Of a stretch of 64,000 bases of DNA, positions 46,646 through 58,400 are shown piece by piece. Within the stretch, counting starts at the first letter, position 1. Every line of letters starts with the position of its first letter. Source of the DNA: Mactra quadrangularis (lineage: Eukaryota > Mollusca > Bivalvia > Venerida > Mactridae); assembly GCA_025267735.1 (NCBI GenBank), contig CM046303.1, positions 47,321,253-47,385,252 of the forward strand, in the 5' to 3' direction. The notes under the pieces are model-generated. The model worked only from the letters and a program-made list of their open reading frames with translations, was not told the DNA's origin and searched no databases. The position numbers were made by a program, and so were the translations under genes.

Positions 46646-47602
46646 ATGTTCGGTAAATCCAAAAGTGAAGAAATAGCGGACGCTGGAATTCCATTTAGAC
46701 TTCAACTTGAACATATTTGTGAGGAGATGGAAAAGACGAAAATTGAGCGACAAAGACGACATTCTGATTTCATCAGAAGGTTTAATGAAATCGTGTCACG
46801 CCATGATAGAATCAAGTCAGGAAGACTCCGTCGATTAAGTGTAGATGGAATTATTGTTGATTTAGTTTCTCTTCGAAGAGAAGGCATTTCTCCTTTCTAT
46901 GATTCAGAGAGAAGTCTTCTGTTGTCACCGTCGCCAGGCAACCGCACGCCTATACATTCTAAAGGACCATCTGTCAACTCTTATGAAGTTAACAATTCCC
47001 TTCAGCTTCCACAGTTGCCCAAGGTTTCAGAAATGGGTGTGAAAAAAATAAGTAATTTAGGCGATAAAATCGAAGAAACAGTGGAAAGCACAGATGCACA
47101 GAAACACCCAAAAGTGACCTTTAAACTAGAACTTTCGTTTCACTGTAACTCTCCGCCTACTGCAACTGTAACTCGTCCAAAAGCAATAAGTCCGTGTGAG
47201 AATGTCATTCGTAAGCCACCTATCGAGCCGGAAGTGACGCAAACTACTAAAAAAGATAACCACAAGTTGCATCGCGCTTACTCTAAAATTGTTCGAATGA
47301 AATCAATGACTGTCATGCGACGACAAAACACAGTTCTTTCTCTTCAACCGAAGGACATGTCCGAGGACTTAAATTTACCGACTAATCCAACATACAGACG
47401 AGAATGGAGCGGGCATGGTTTCGGAGTACCTCAAAATCTTACTCTTCAAAAACCGAAGGTACCAACTATTCCTCAACTACGAGCATCGATGGATCGTAAA
47501 AAGCAAGAGACTGACTTGCAAATTGGAGCAGCAAAACCTAAACTTCATCGCACTGTTCAGAGAGTTCAAACTTGGCGAAAATTCAAAGCAGATAAGTTAT
47601 AG
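46646..47602 (+). CDS. Intronless basic protein, unknown family (paralog 2)
   Basis: A single frame of 318 codons ending TAG-proximal at TTATAG, on the same strand as its paralog 12 kb upstream. Residues 17-56 (FRLQL…ERQRRHSDFI…RHDRI) match the paralog gap-free with 16 of 40 identical, followed by a basic RRLSVD patch. PKVTF occurs near residue 152. Three further basic segments carry KLHR (about residues 210, 301) and RMKSMTVMRRQ, with Pro-rich linkers between. No signal peptide, membrane helix or enzyme motif. Beyond the N-terminal block and PKVTF the two proteins hardly align, so they diverged long ago or evolve fast. Function unknown; the conserved block could be a short binding helix. Confidence 0.8.
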   Translation: MFGKSKSEEIADAGIPFRLQLEHICEEMEKTKIERQRRHSDFIRRFNEIVSRHDRIKSGRLRRLSVDGIIVDLVSLRREGISPFYDSERSLLLSPSPGNRTPIHSKGPSVNSYEVNNSLQLPQLPKVSEMGVKKISNLGDKIEETVESTDAQKHPKVTFKLELSFHCNSPPTATVTRPKAISPCENVIRKPPIEPEVTQTTKKDNHKLHRAYSKIVRMKSMTVMRRQNTVLSLQPKDMSEDLNLPTNPTYRREWSGHGFGVPQNLTLQKPKVPTIPQLRASMDRKKQETDLQIGAAKPKLHRTVQRVQTWRKFKADKL

Positions 47603-47604
47603 TT

Positions 47605-48190
47605 ATATGACTATTAGTTTGTGTTTTTTAGACTATTGTGATATGATATGCGTATTCAAATAATTAAGGTACATAAAATTGAAACATTACACAACTGAGT
47701 TTTAAGAACACTCTACTGGATTAGTACCAGTGCCGAATATTCCAGATGACAAACAACCTATGTAATCAAAGCGATTAAGCACTTGTTTGGGTACATAGTA
47801 ATTTTATAGGATTGGAATATTTTTTTCTTTATTTTAAAGAAATAACCCTTGACTTCGACGGTGTTGCACTAAAGCATTTACGCAAGTGTAACTAGTCATT
47901 TGCGTAAGTTTTGAGCGTAACTTAAAGTTACAGTTGTGAGAGCGTTTATATGGACTTGCCGTCACTAAAGTTTGCGAAAAGTTACGCAAATGTTAGTGAA
48001 ACGAGTACCCTAGTAACCAGAAGCTGAATGGGTCATTCTTAGTACCATTTAGTGACCCTTGGTTTACAGTCACCATTCATGCATATTTATTCTACTTTAC
48101 CTGTATCCTGGCATAAAATAACAGACAAAACACCACTACGAGTAGTTAGGTACCATATATAACTCATCAACTCTTATCCGAAGTACTGCG
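47605..48190. other. No gene recognised
   Basis: 3' flank of the intronless gene. No exact AATAAA within the first 100 bases; ACATAAAATTG at about 47,672 is the nearest AT-rich candidate. A short CGCAAGTGTAACTAG/CATTTGCGTAAG repeat follows near 47,880. Confidence 0.45.
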
Positions 48191-48194
48191 GATA

Positions 48195-48500
48195 AACACT
48201 AATTCTGACCCGACACGGACGAACCGTTGAAACCATTCTATGCATAGACGTTGTGAACACCTATCACTTATTCACTTAGATGCACAGCTCATCACATTTA
48301 TCAGTTATTGGTACCGCGCTGAAAATAGTTTGCTATTTAGGTGTTTAAAATTATTGCGCCTGTAATAGCAGACGATCTGATTGATTGCTACCAAACTGCC
48401 GGAACTACTTGCGGATTCTGTACCTAAGGATCGATAAAGGCTGAAATTACGGTAGATTTATTTGTTTGAACTGATAGTCCGAAACAAATAATTATAAGCT
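48195..48500 (+). repeat. Dispersed repeat family E, copy 2
   Basis: Aligned with 2,740-3,060 in the same order and orientation; shares AAATTATTGCGCCTGTAATA-type, GCAGACGATC and ACGGTAGAT strings. Moderate identity. Confidence 0.6.
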
Positions 48501-48596
48501 CATTTTGCCACTGTTTTGTAAAAGACATGTTACATAATGTTTTGGTGAAGTTGCATATTCTTTACTTGGGCAACGACTGATAATATTATTGCTTTC

Positions 48597-49008
48597 TAGG
48601 GCTGTAACGATATACCGGTATACCGGTATATTGCAATACGAAGCTGCAGCAAAACGTACCGCGGTACGATTTTAATGTACCGGTATTTGGCGATATTTTT
48701 TATTTCATTGGAAAATAATTATTCCCTCCGCGAATTAAAAGTAACAAAACGTCGGTGTTTCGTTGTTCATTCCATCTAACCTGAAGTTGCAAGAATTTAA
48801 GTGATTGGGACAGTCCTAAATGACCGTAAATACTTAAAGAGGCTAGAATCTATTAGTAGCTGCATAAAATATTTGCATTTTTTCTGTTAAATACAGCAGA
48901 GGAACAACGAATTTAAAAGCCCGCAATATATCGTGGTACGTATCGCGATACGATGACAGCGTATTGCAATATACCACGGTACGCTTCTGGCGTATCGTGA
49001 CAGCCCTA
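48597..49008. mobile_element. hAT-like MITE with CCGGTATACCGG ends
   Basis: The ends TAGGGCTGTAACGATATACC and (reverse complement) TAGGGCTGTCACGATACGCC are flanked by 8-mers TTGCTTTC and TTGATTTC (7 of 8 matching). The end regions are dense in short palindromes (ATACCGGTATACCGGTAT, TATTGCAATA, TATCGCGATA, CCGCGG). A second copy lies inverted at 54,105-54,521. The 112- and 64-codon minus-strand frames here are element sequence. Confidence 0.9.
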
Positions 49009-49521
49009 TTGATTTCATTACAAAAGCAATAATTCTGAACACAGGAGCTTGACATTCTGTATCGTAGTTCGAAAACTCCATCCTTCTTATAATAAGAAAT
49101 AATTTTTATTATATGAAGGAGGGAATGTTTCAAACTACTATACAGAATGTTAAGCTCCTGTGTTTTGAAGATGGAACTCATTTGCTTCTACCAGCTTTGC
49201 AAATATTTATGTCTTGTTTTTATTGTAATGCTTGTTATATGGTAGTGTCATTTATAAATATGTATTTTGATAAATGCATATTATCATTTTATTTGGTCTT
49301 TGTCAAGTATACTATTCCATGTACTATAAGAACAAGCTGTGTCAACGGTCGGTAAGTTTGAGATCACAGTGGTTGTGGATATAAATATTATTTTATAGGT
49401 GTTGATGATTGAATCGATATATCATGGTATAAAAGCTTCCATGTATTATAGTCGGACAATAACAGATCATGGCTTGTTTTATTTGTGTATGGCATATTCT
49501 GACATAAAATAAAATTATGTA

Positions 49522-49797
49522 CAGGGGCGGATCCAGGATTTTTTTTCTAGGGGGGTCCGAACTTTTCTAAGGGGGTCCGAACCTCGAACCACAACCACAT
49601 TATACACATTTGCAGAAAAATCTAACATATAGATAATAAAAACTACATTACTATTAAATCTATGTTAAGCACCGGAAAATTACTTCATGCTACTTAAAAA
49701 TGACTTACAGTCAAGAAATACACTAATGGGCAGATACATTCCAAATTCTAGGGGGGTCCGGACCCCCCTGACCCCCCCCCCGCTGGATCCGCCTATG
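49522..49797 (+). mobile_element. GGCGGATCC-type MITE, copy 3, full length
   Basis: The ends CAGGGGCGGATCCAGG and (reverse complement) CATAGGCGGATCCAGCG form the inverted pair, of hAT type. The flanks TTATGTA and TGATGTA match imperfectly (6 of 7, offset by two bases), so the target duplication is only suggestive. The interior is A/T-rich, with long C and G tracts near the ends. The 95-codon open frame at 49,687 is not a gene. Confidence 0.85.
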
Positions 49798-49799
49798 AT

Positions 49800-52235
49800 G
49801 TATCTCGTGTGTTGTATCGCAATGCCAGTGAATCATTATTGTTTAACGATTACGAAACGTGATGTTTCACTTTTGAACTTGAAAGTCCCATTAAAAAAGA
49901 TAAAAGAAAAAGTTACATGTGCGCAAAATTGTTTTCAATGGCAGTCAATGATTTTTAACGATTATCAAACGTAATGTTAAAACTATAGTCTTTAAAGTAT
50001 CTTTACAAAAGAATAATAGAAAATGTTTCCATTTAAAATCTGGTCAGAGTACCGTGTATATGAAAAACAAGAACACATCTTTAATAGCAGTTAATAATAA
50101 GACTGTCTCTTCCTTTCATTGCAATACTAACAGAAATAGCTTTTAAAATGGGCGTTTTAAATGTATCTCAAAACGACAAATGCACTCACACTGTGTACAC
50201 AATTTAAAATGGAACGTTTAGGAGCCTACCGGAAACTATTGACGATCATTTGAAAAAAACAACGGAAGAGCATTCACGTGACTAATTTAGAACATTCGGG
50301 ATACGTCGGACATTTACACAACTACTTTTCTAGAAGATAAATACCAAGGTATTCAAATTGTATTTAAGTTATGTCAACAACGCTACTGGTGTAAATAATG
50401 GTTATAGTTGAATGAAAGACTAGATATGGAAAGACTATTGTCACAAATAACAATAGTACACGCGCCTATTTACAACTCAGAGTCTCCAGTTAATATAACT
50501 TGTTACTTTGTAAATGGAAATGCAGTGTGAGAGTTGTGCTTCTTTGCATAATACGGATTGTTGAATGCTTTTCTCCATATGGCCTATGGCGCATTGATAG
50601 GGTGCAGGATTTCAAATCGGGAGGTCGAGGATAAATTTGGAACCCTACGGTGATTTTTTACAAAGATATGTCGCGAACATCAGATATGTATTATTTAAGA
50701 CGTTGTTGTTGGTTTGCGAGGTGAATTTAAATAATGTAACTGAATAATTAATAAGTTTATGACATCGTTCTTCCAGCACCCCAGCTAATGCTTTTATTCG
50801 TGTAAATTAGAGCGAATTACACGATTTGCATTGCTGTCTTAAACTGAAAACAAAACATGCCTGTTGATGACCTGATAAGTGACTTTGATCTTACAAACCA
50901 TGCTTTCTCTTGGTAGGAAGTATAGAATGGATCAACAATGACTAAAATAAAATTTGTATAACTTGACACAAATAGTAACACCATTTTTGGCATTTTATGC
51001 AGTCTTTACTATGTTTTGTTCTCTGTGATGCAAAAACTGAATTTAACCTCAACTGTAGTTTCTAATTAAATATTATCAATTTAAAATGTGAGAAATTAGT
51101 ATTATTCCACATTTGAACCTTTTTCTATTAGAAACCAGGTTACGCAGACATAAGCTTTATGTCTGATAAAGATACAGTAGCTATCAATTGGACCTGATAC
51201 TGATAACAATAGGAAACTTATACAATAAGGGACAAATATATTTCAGTCATAATTTACAAATTGTCTGTAACATATACAATCTAAGAAAACAGTACTAACT
51301 GTCATAATATTTACTACAACATTAAACAAATTGACTAAACGGCATGCACTAGCTGTTCGTAGTTTGTCTACTTAAATACATGAAATATGTAAATTTATAA
51401 AATACATCAATCTAACAATTATAGCTAGTTATGTGCAAATTGACCTGTAAGTCGGTAAATTCAAGGTGAATGCCATCACTGTAATTTGTACTCTTTTTAT
51501 ATGGAGAAATAAATTAAAGTGGAAGGTACTCTCGTTGTATTATGAATATAAATGGTATGTTTATTATATTCCTGTTTAGGGTCAATTTGCAGAAGCTATG
51601 TCCTTAAATAACCAATCGACGAATCACGATAACGTAACTATGCACTCGTCATGAAAACATTCGAAATTTGACGATTGCCAGTTATCACTACACTGGTGTA
51701 TTCCCTCGGTTGAGACACAAAATGCATTCAATGGAAAATGTGATAAATATTTGATTTAGTTATATATCTATGGTCAAATTACTAAACATCTAACGATAAA
51801 AATCCTCGTACGCCAGAAGTAGATAAATTTTCTTAAAAAGTTCAATACCTTTACAGCAGTCTACGAAATTGCGATATAAAAGTGGTTGTCCGAACACGTC
51901 ATTTCAGTAACAAGCACTATATCTTGTTCATATATTTTGGTTGCCCAAAGGAAATTATTGGTTGCCCGAACTAGAATGTGGTTGTCCCGGGCAACTACAC
52001 AGCCACTAATTTCGTATACTGACTTTACACATTGAATCCATATTAGATGTAAAATACGCGGAATGGTCATCACTGTCAGCACATAACATCATAAAATATT
52101 ATGTGAGTGTTTTTTAAATGATTCGATATTCTGTGATAATTTAATAAAATTGACTTAAGATTACTTTGATCTTACAATCTTTTGTAACATTATTCCTAAA
52201 TGGATTGCATATATGATATCAAAACGAATTAATGG
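49800..52235. other. No gene recognised
   Basis: AT-rich. Near 51,880-52,000 the minus strand repeats GGGCAACCA three times (a short imperfect tandem), which gives the 73-codon frame at 51,861; no domain is recognised. Confidence 0.5.
52140..52145 (-). terminator. Variant poly(A) signal ATTAAA
   Basis: ATTAAA on the minus strand about 95 bases after the stop of the Ly6/Quiver-type gene. No AATAAA is closer, so this is the likeliest poly(A) signal. Confidence 0.35.
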
Positions 52236-52237
52236 CG

Positions 52238-52476
52238 TCACATTATCAAATAAATTGACCGGAAAACACCAAAAGTCGGTAAAAGCAACACCAACTGGGA
52301 CGTAGTGATCTCGTTACCATGGTTACATCCATTTCTGTTGTCACAATGGCAATATGACATTTTAACACGGTAAGTACCAGAGCGTTCCAAACATTCCCTG
52401 CCATCAAAATTTCCAACAATACCAGTAGGTGCACATTGCCTGAGATATCTAACGTCCCATTCATCATTGAAGTAAA
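52238..52476 (-). CDS. Ly6/Quiver-type gene, exon 3 (last)
   Basis: The acceptor TTTTTATTTTTAG ends at 52,477. The exon starts by completing a Val codon split with exon 2, then reads YFNDEWDVRYLRQC. It carries cysteines 6-10, the C-terminal hydrophobic tail and a TGA stop. The longer open frame in another frame (52,246-52,467) is a shadow. Confidence 0.85.
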
Positions 52477-55400
52477 CTAAAAATAAAAAAGGTACATTAA
52501 ATTGATTAAACTAATGGTTATAATATCGATATATATTACATTTTTTTTTGCTGCAATGCATGCCAATTTAGTCAAAGGCGGCCGGTACGTCCTGATACAC
52601 CTTAAATATTATACATGTATATGTAAGGAGTACAGATACATAAATTTACTTGTGCTCTCAAGAAGGCGCTGCATGTTTCCTTGAGCAAGAAACATACTTT
52701 AGTTTGCTTCCTATTAATCATCCTTAACCATGTTAAATGGTTACCTGCGAATTGGTATAAATACGCTGCATCATTTGTCGGTTGAAAATAACTGCATTAA
52801 AAAATCTGGTAAGGGGAGAATTCACGTTTAGATGATTTCCGGTTTAGAGATGTTCCACTGTATATAAGACTCCCCGTGAAATAGATATATATCATAAGCC
52901 CTTTGACCAGGGATAATGAATACATAATATTTATAAAAATTGGCCGGCGTGTATTAGCAAGACACATAAAATATTAAATGCAATTTTTCATTTTTATAGA
53001 CAGTAACCCTAGGAACATGCAATTACTTCATCCACTCACCCAACAACCCAATTTGTCATTTAACAACGCTATGAATGTCTGTCTTAAGACATATTACTCG
53101 TACCCAAAATACTACATTTTATTTGATTTTTAAAAAGCATTCTTAACACATAGATGGAGCAGTAGTCCAATACAATCACTATCGCACACGGATTGAGAGG
53201 TCCCGATATCAAACCCACTAGGGACACTGCTAATTTCCTTGAGGAAGAAATTTACCTACAGTTGTACACAAGGTGTAAATTGGGTACTGTGAGGAATCAC
53301 CTGTCTGATTTCAATGATCAGGGTTTATTGTACAAAATTGTTAAATCGGCTGAACATGCATATGCAAGCAGACTTTAAAACGCACTTTAGCCTTATTCAA
53401 CATAATTATGGTAAAGTTTCAAGACGTGACGTCAAAGAGCAACTTTATGTTTCGACGTCCGTTAAATTTTAATAATCATCCGACAAGTCGCGTACAATGT
53501 AAAAATACGTAAATACGTACTTAACGTACAATGGTCGTTCTTCACCTCGTTGTATACGCTGACCTGAACGTGTTTTACATCATTTAAAAAAAACAACGAC
53601 TTTTTACGTCCTTGGTGACAATTTACGGGCCATTATGACAGCTTAATGACCAAAACGTAATTGATTTATGTTATCAATGAATATCATTGGCTACTTTGAC
53701 CATTGGTCAGTATTCATGACGATATGTTCGTTAGCTATGACCAAACTTGACGCAAAAGGAAATGTAGATAGTTGTATATAATACTAGATGAAACTTATCA
53801 GAAATCAAACAGCAACTGATATACATCGTGAAAAGTGCAAGGAAACAAACGGGCGATATATTGAATAAAGAAAAACGGATTATTTATTTTAATACAACGA
53901 CAGCAAATTATTTACTAAAAGGTAAGTTTTGATGTTTATTTTTGTTATATATTTTATAAAGTATATTCTTATTGAAATCTACTCCCAGTGCTGGCTATTA
54001 ATTCCTGTGGTAGTGAAGAAATAATGCTTAAAGTGTATAAAGCTATTACTTGTTGACCAATGTTTTTTTATATTTTGCTACATACAGCTGAGACAGTTAA
54101 ATATTAGGACTATCACGATACGCCAGAAGCGTATCGCGATATATTGCAATACGCTAGCACCGTATCGCGATACGTACCACGATATCTTGTGGGCTTTTAG
54201 ATTCGTTGTGCATTCGCTGTATTTAACAGAAACATTGCAAATCTTACATGCAGCTACTGATAGAATCTAGCCTCTTTAAGTATTTACGGTCATTTAGGAC
54301 TGTGAAGCGCCCCCAATCGGTTAAATTCTTGTAACTTAAGGTTAGATGGAATGAACAATGGAAAAACTGACGTTTCGCTACTTATTTCGCGAAGGGAAGA
54401 ATTTTTCAATGAAATATAAAAATAGCGCATAATAACGGTACGTTAAAATCGTACCGCGGTACGTATTGCTGCAGCTGCGTATTGCAATATACCGGTATAC
54501 CGGTACATCGTGACAGCCCTATTCAATATAATGATATATTTGACTGTTTGTACAAATTGTCTTAATTAACACAGTATAGTCAATACAATGTGAAACCAGC
54601 CAAACCTCTTACATTAGGAAACCCTTAGTTCAGATATAAAATTATTTTAGTATAGAATTTGTTACGTCAACTCAGTCGATATAAGGTCTGACTGGCAATC
54701 AAGTGTTGCTGTACGTGCATTAGTTTAAACTCCCATGAGGAGCTTACATACTGCACCTTGGTAGATCTTAGTCGGTCCAAAGGTTTAAGTCTCACTTGTA
54801 AGACATGTATACAGAGAGTAGTTCGACTAACCACAGTGACATGGTTTTTAAAGTTGTCAAAGAGTGAAATAATGACCATAAAAACCTAACTAAACCAACA
54901 TTAAACAATGTGTTGTTGTTTTATTTCAGAATATGACAATGGTATATAAAACAACAGTATTAGCTTTATTCTGTCTCATCTACAATATGGTAGAAGCCGA
55001 TGTTATCCAACGTATGTCACCAGGTAGGTTCAAAAACATTATTCTGCGTAGAAATTACTTTTATATGCATTGCCAAGGTGAACAGATTGGTTAATTTAAA
55101 CAAAATTACAGCCTTAACATGCAGTTTCAAATATAATATATCAAAGCAAATATAATTTAAGAATTCAACAATCTTGGTACCATTTTTATTACGATTAGAC
55201 TATTTTTACACTCCACAATATTTTCGCTACAACATATCACTCATTAGTTCGTAATATGGCTAGATGTTCAAAAATGGTAACGTTCAAATTTTAAAAAAAA
55301 TGGTTATTTTGATGTATTAAGAACTATTTGAAAGTGAATCTCTGATTGGATTGGTAAAATTTACGTTTACACAAAGTTTAAGGCAAGCGTATCAGACAGT

Positions 55401-58400
55401 TCAACGGTAGCGAACTTAAATGGACATCTCACTAAACTGAGAATGCAATAGTCTTTTCTAATACATGAACTCTTCGTCTACTAGATATTGCGAACACATC
55501 ACAACTTTTCTCTTTTCTTCATTTCAGAATGCAAGCTACCACGAAGAACGGGCTATTGTTTACGAAATATACCCAGTTATTACTACAATACAGCTACCGG
55601 TGAATGTACTTTCTTTCTGTACAGTGGTTGCGGTGGCAATTTAAATAACTTTAAAACATTAGATGAATGCTACAGCAGATGTGTCTGTTCACAGAATCCA
55701 AAATCTGGCAACGGAACGCTAACAAGACAAAGGTTTTACTTCAATGTCAACGAGCAAACATGCAAACCGTTTACGTTTACCGGCGAGAATGGAAATCAAA
55801 ACCGTTTCCGTAACAGACGCCAGTGTGAAGAAAAATGTGAAACTTATCCAGTGAGACAAAATTGTGATGCCAGACCAGACCCAGGATATGGTTGTGAAAA
55901 TAGTCCAAGCAAACAGTTCTACTTTGACTATAATTGCAACTGTTGTCATGAATTCAGATACCTAGGCTGTGGTGGAAACAGCAACCGATTTCTAACAAGA
56001 GCCAACTGCGAAAATACTTGCACGATTGTAAGACCACCTAAACCAGAAGGTATCCAGCCTCCCAGATGTTCTCTTCAAGCTGACTATGGTAACTGCACTG
56101 AAGAACTTGTTCGTTATCATTTCAGCACTGTTGCCGATAAGTGCATACCATTTGTTTATTCGGGATGCGGCGGCAATAAAAACAATTTCGACACATTAGA
56201 CAAGTGCAATTCTAGATGCGTTGATTTGACAACGAATGCGAGCGCCTCGTTCATACAAAGTCAGGAAATCATTAAACCAGCAGCTTCAAGTATCGCAATC
56301 ACCGATACACCTGTGGTTAAGGGTGGTGACATTAAAAATATAGTGGATGCTAGAATGAACGATTTGGATAGTCTTATCCAGTTGGCACGAGACACTGTTC
56401 TAGTAGCTGGAGTCCCATCTTCTCCTACTCAAATTATCGTACCTGAACAGTGCTTGCCATCACCAAGCAAAGGGGAATGTGCTTATAATCTAATAAGATA
56501 CTATTATGACAAAGAAACTATGATGTGTAAACCTTTTACATGGTCTGGATGTGGTGGAAATTCAAATAGATTCTATTCTCAGATCCAATGTGAATCTTTG
56601 TGTATTCCCAGTTAAATTATTTCATTATAGTACTGTATATGTTTGACCATATTTGTTTTAGCTTCTTTTTGTTACAGTTTAGGGATTGAATATGGCTTTT
56701 TCATTTATTCTTTCTATTTTCAAACACTGACTTAATTAATTAGTTTGTATGAACAAAAAACTTGGAATATAATCTGGATTATCCTAATTTTCTTTAAAAA
56801 AGCATACTACATTGTTCAATGTTCAAATTTTGTCAAATGTTCAAAAATACTTTTTGATTCAAGTAATTCTTATTTGCCGGACAAAACATCACCTTCCAAA
56901 GGCTCTGTGATACGTCTTATTTTTGCTAAATAAATCTTGTGCTCGTTATTAGTTTGGGGCGTCCCATAATTATATAACAAAATAAAAAATTTCCCTCTTT
57001 GCTTTTGACTGTGTGAAAGTAAGCGGTTTTTTACTGTTGATGCTCCTGATATATTTGCTTACACCTTTTTATACGTTGTGATGATCTGTGATCTATTTAC
57101 ATTTTCTTTTTACCTGTTGTACTTAACTTGTACTTTTTATAAAATAAAAAAAATGTGAAACATACTACTATAATTGTTTTTTTCTATACATACATTGTTT
57201 TGACATCTAAGAACTGACTTTATGGTGCATACTTGGTTACGGCTTAATTGTCCGTTTCAGTAAAGGTCTATTGCTTTTTAAAGCAAATACAATAAGTTGC
57301 GTAAATAGCAACTGAAAACAAAGGCACAAATATCATTTACACTTGTTGCTACAGATAAAATTGTAAAATAATACGAAACGTAAGATACCACGTCAAGACT
57401 TCTTTTAATTTAAATTCAGTTTAATGCTATGTATATATATTATACTCACGAAACTTCTGAGTATCCCGATTTCAATGTTGTTGGAAATTTTAGATTTCAA
57501 CTTTTATGTCCGATCGCTGATGGGAATGTGTGTATATGACTATACTTTCGTCTGCTTGCATGGTTTTTATGTTTCTTAATTGATCCAAAATTGCTTTTGT
57601 CGTGCATGTGCTAAAAAGCGGAAATGGGCATGTGCTTCTCGTGCAAAAATCCAACGCGGCCAGTTTTGGTGAAAATCATTAGTGTGTGGATATGGACAAC
57701 GCAAAATCAAGAAATGACTCAGATGTCGCTTCAAGAATGAGAAATTGCCATATGTGTTTTGCAAGGCGGTGCTTCACATGTACAAACAGATTTCTAATTG
57801 CTAATTTTCTGTTTAATAAAAGCAATTAGAAATTTCCAATATCATCGCATGCGCGACAAAACCGGTTTTGCATCGATTAAGTAGCATAAAAACCATGCAA
57901 GCAAAGGTCAGTATGATCCTATACACATTTCCAGCATCGATCGGACATAAATGTTGAAAATAAACAATTCCTACAACATTGAAGTCGTATATAAGGAACC
58001 TACTCGGTAAGCTCAGATAGTAGCTCAACTATCAATCTTAGCGGGCGTGCTTCTACTGACCCACTTCCCCTACCACTGATTTGCTTATTTCATATTCTAC
58101 TATACTTACCTTCTTGGACTATTTTTCTGCACATCGTCACACCATCGTCACATTGTTCCAGCTTGAATGTTCTATTATCAAATGGGTCAGAACATGCTTG
58201 GCGAAAATGTGAGTTACAAATAAAACATTTGATCGATAGTCCTGAAATTAAAATAGTAAGATAAGCTTTGTTATTTATGGCCTAAAGATAATAATGTAAT
58301 TTAGAAAATTTACTCAACAGTTGGCACAGAGCTAAGCTTATGATTTGTACCGAATAAAGGTTCGTGGATACAGCAATAAAATGACACCACACACGACGAA

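Noticed and set aside
48843..49181. 112-codon minus-strand open frame
   Set aside because: It lies mostly inside the hAT MITE at 48,597-49,008 and reads its palindromic ends.
51861..52082. 73-codon minus-strand frame as part of the Ly6/Quiver-type gene
   Set aside because: It lies after the stop codon of exon 3 and consists of a short GGGCAACCA repeat; it shows no Ly6 cysteine pattern.
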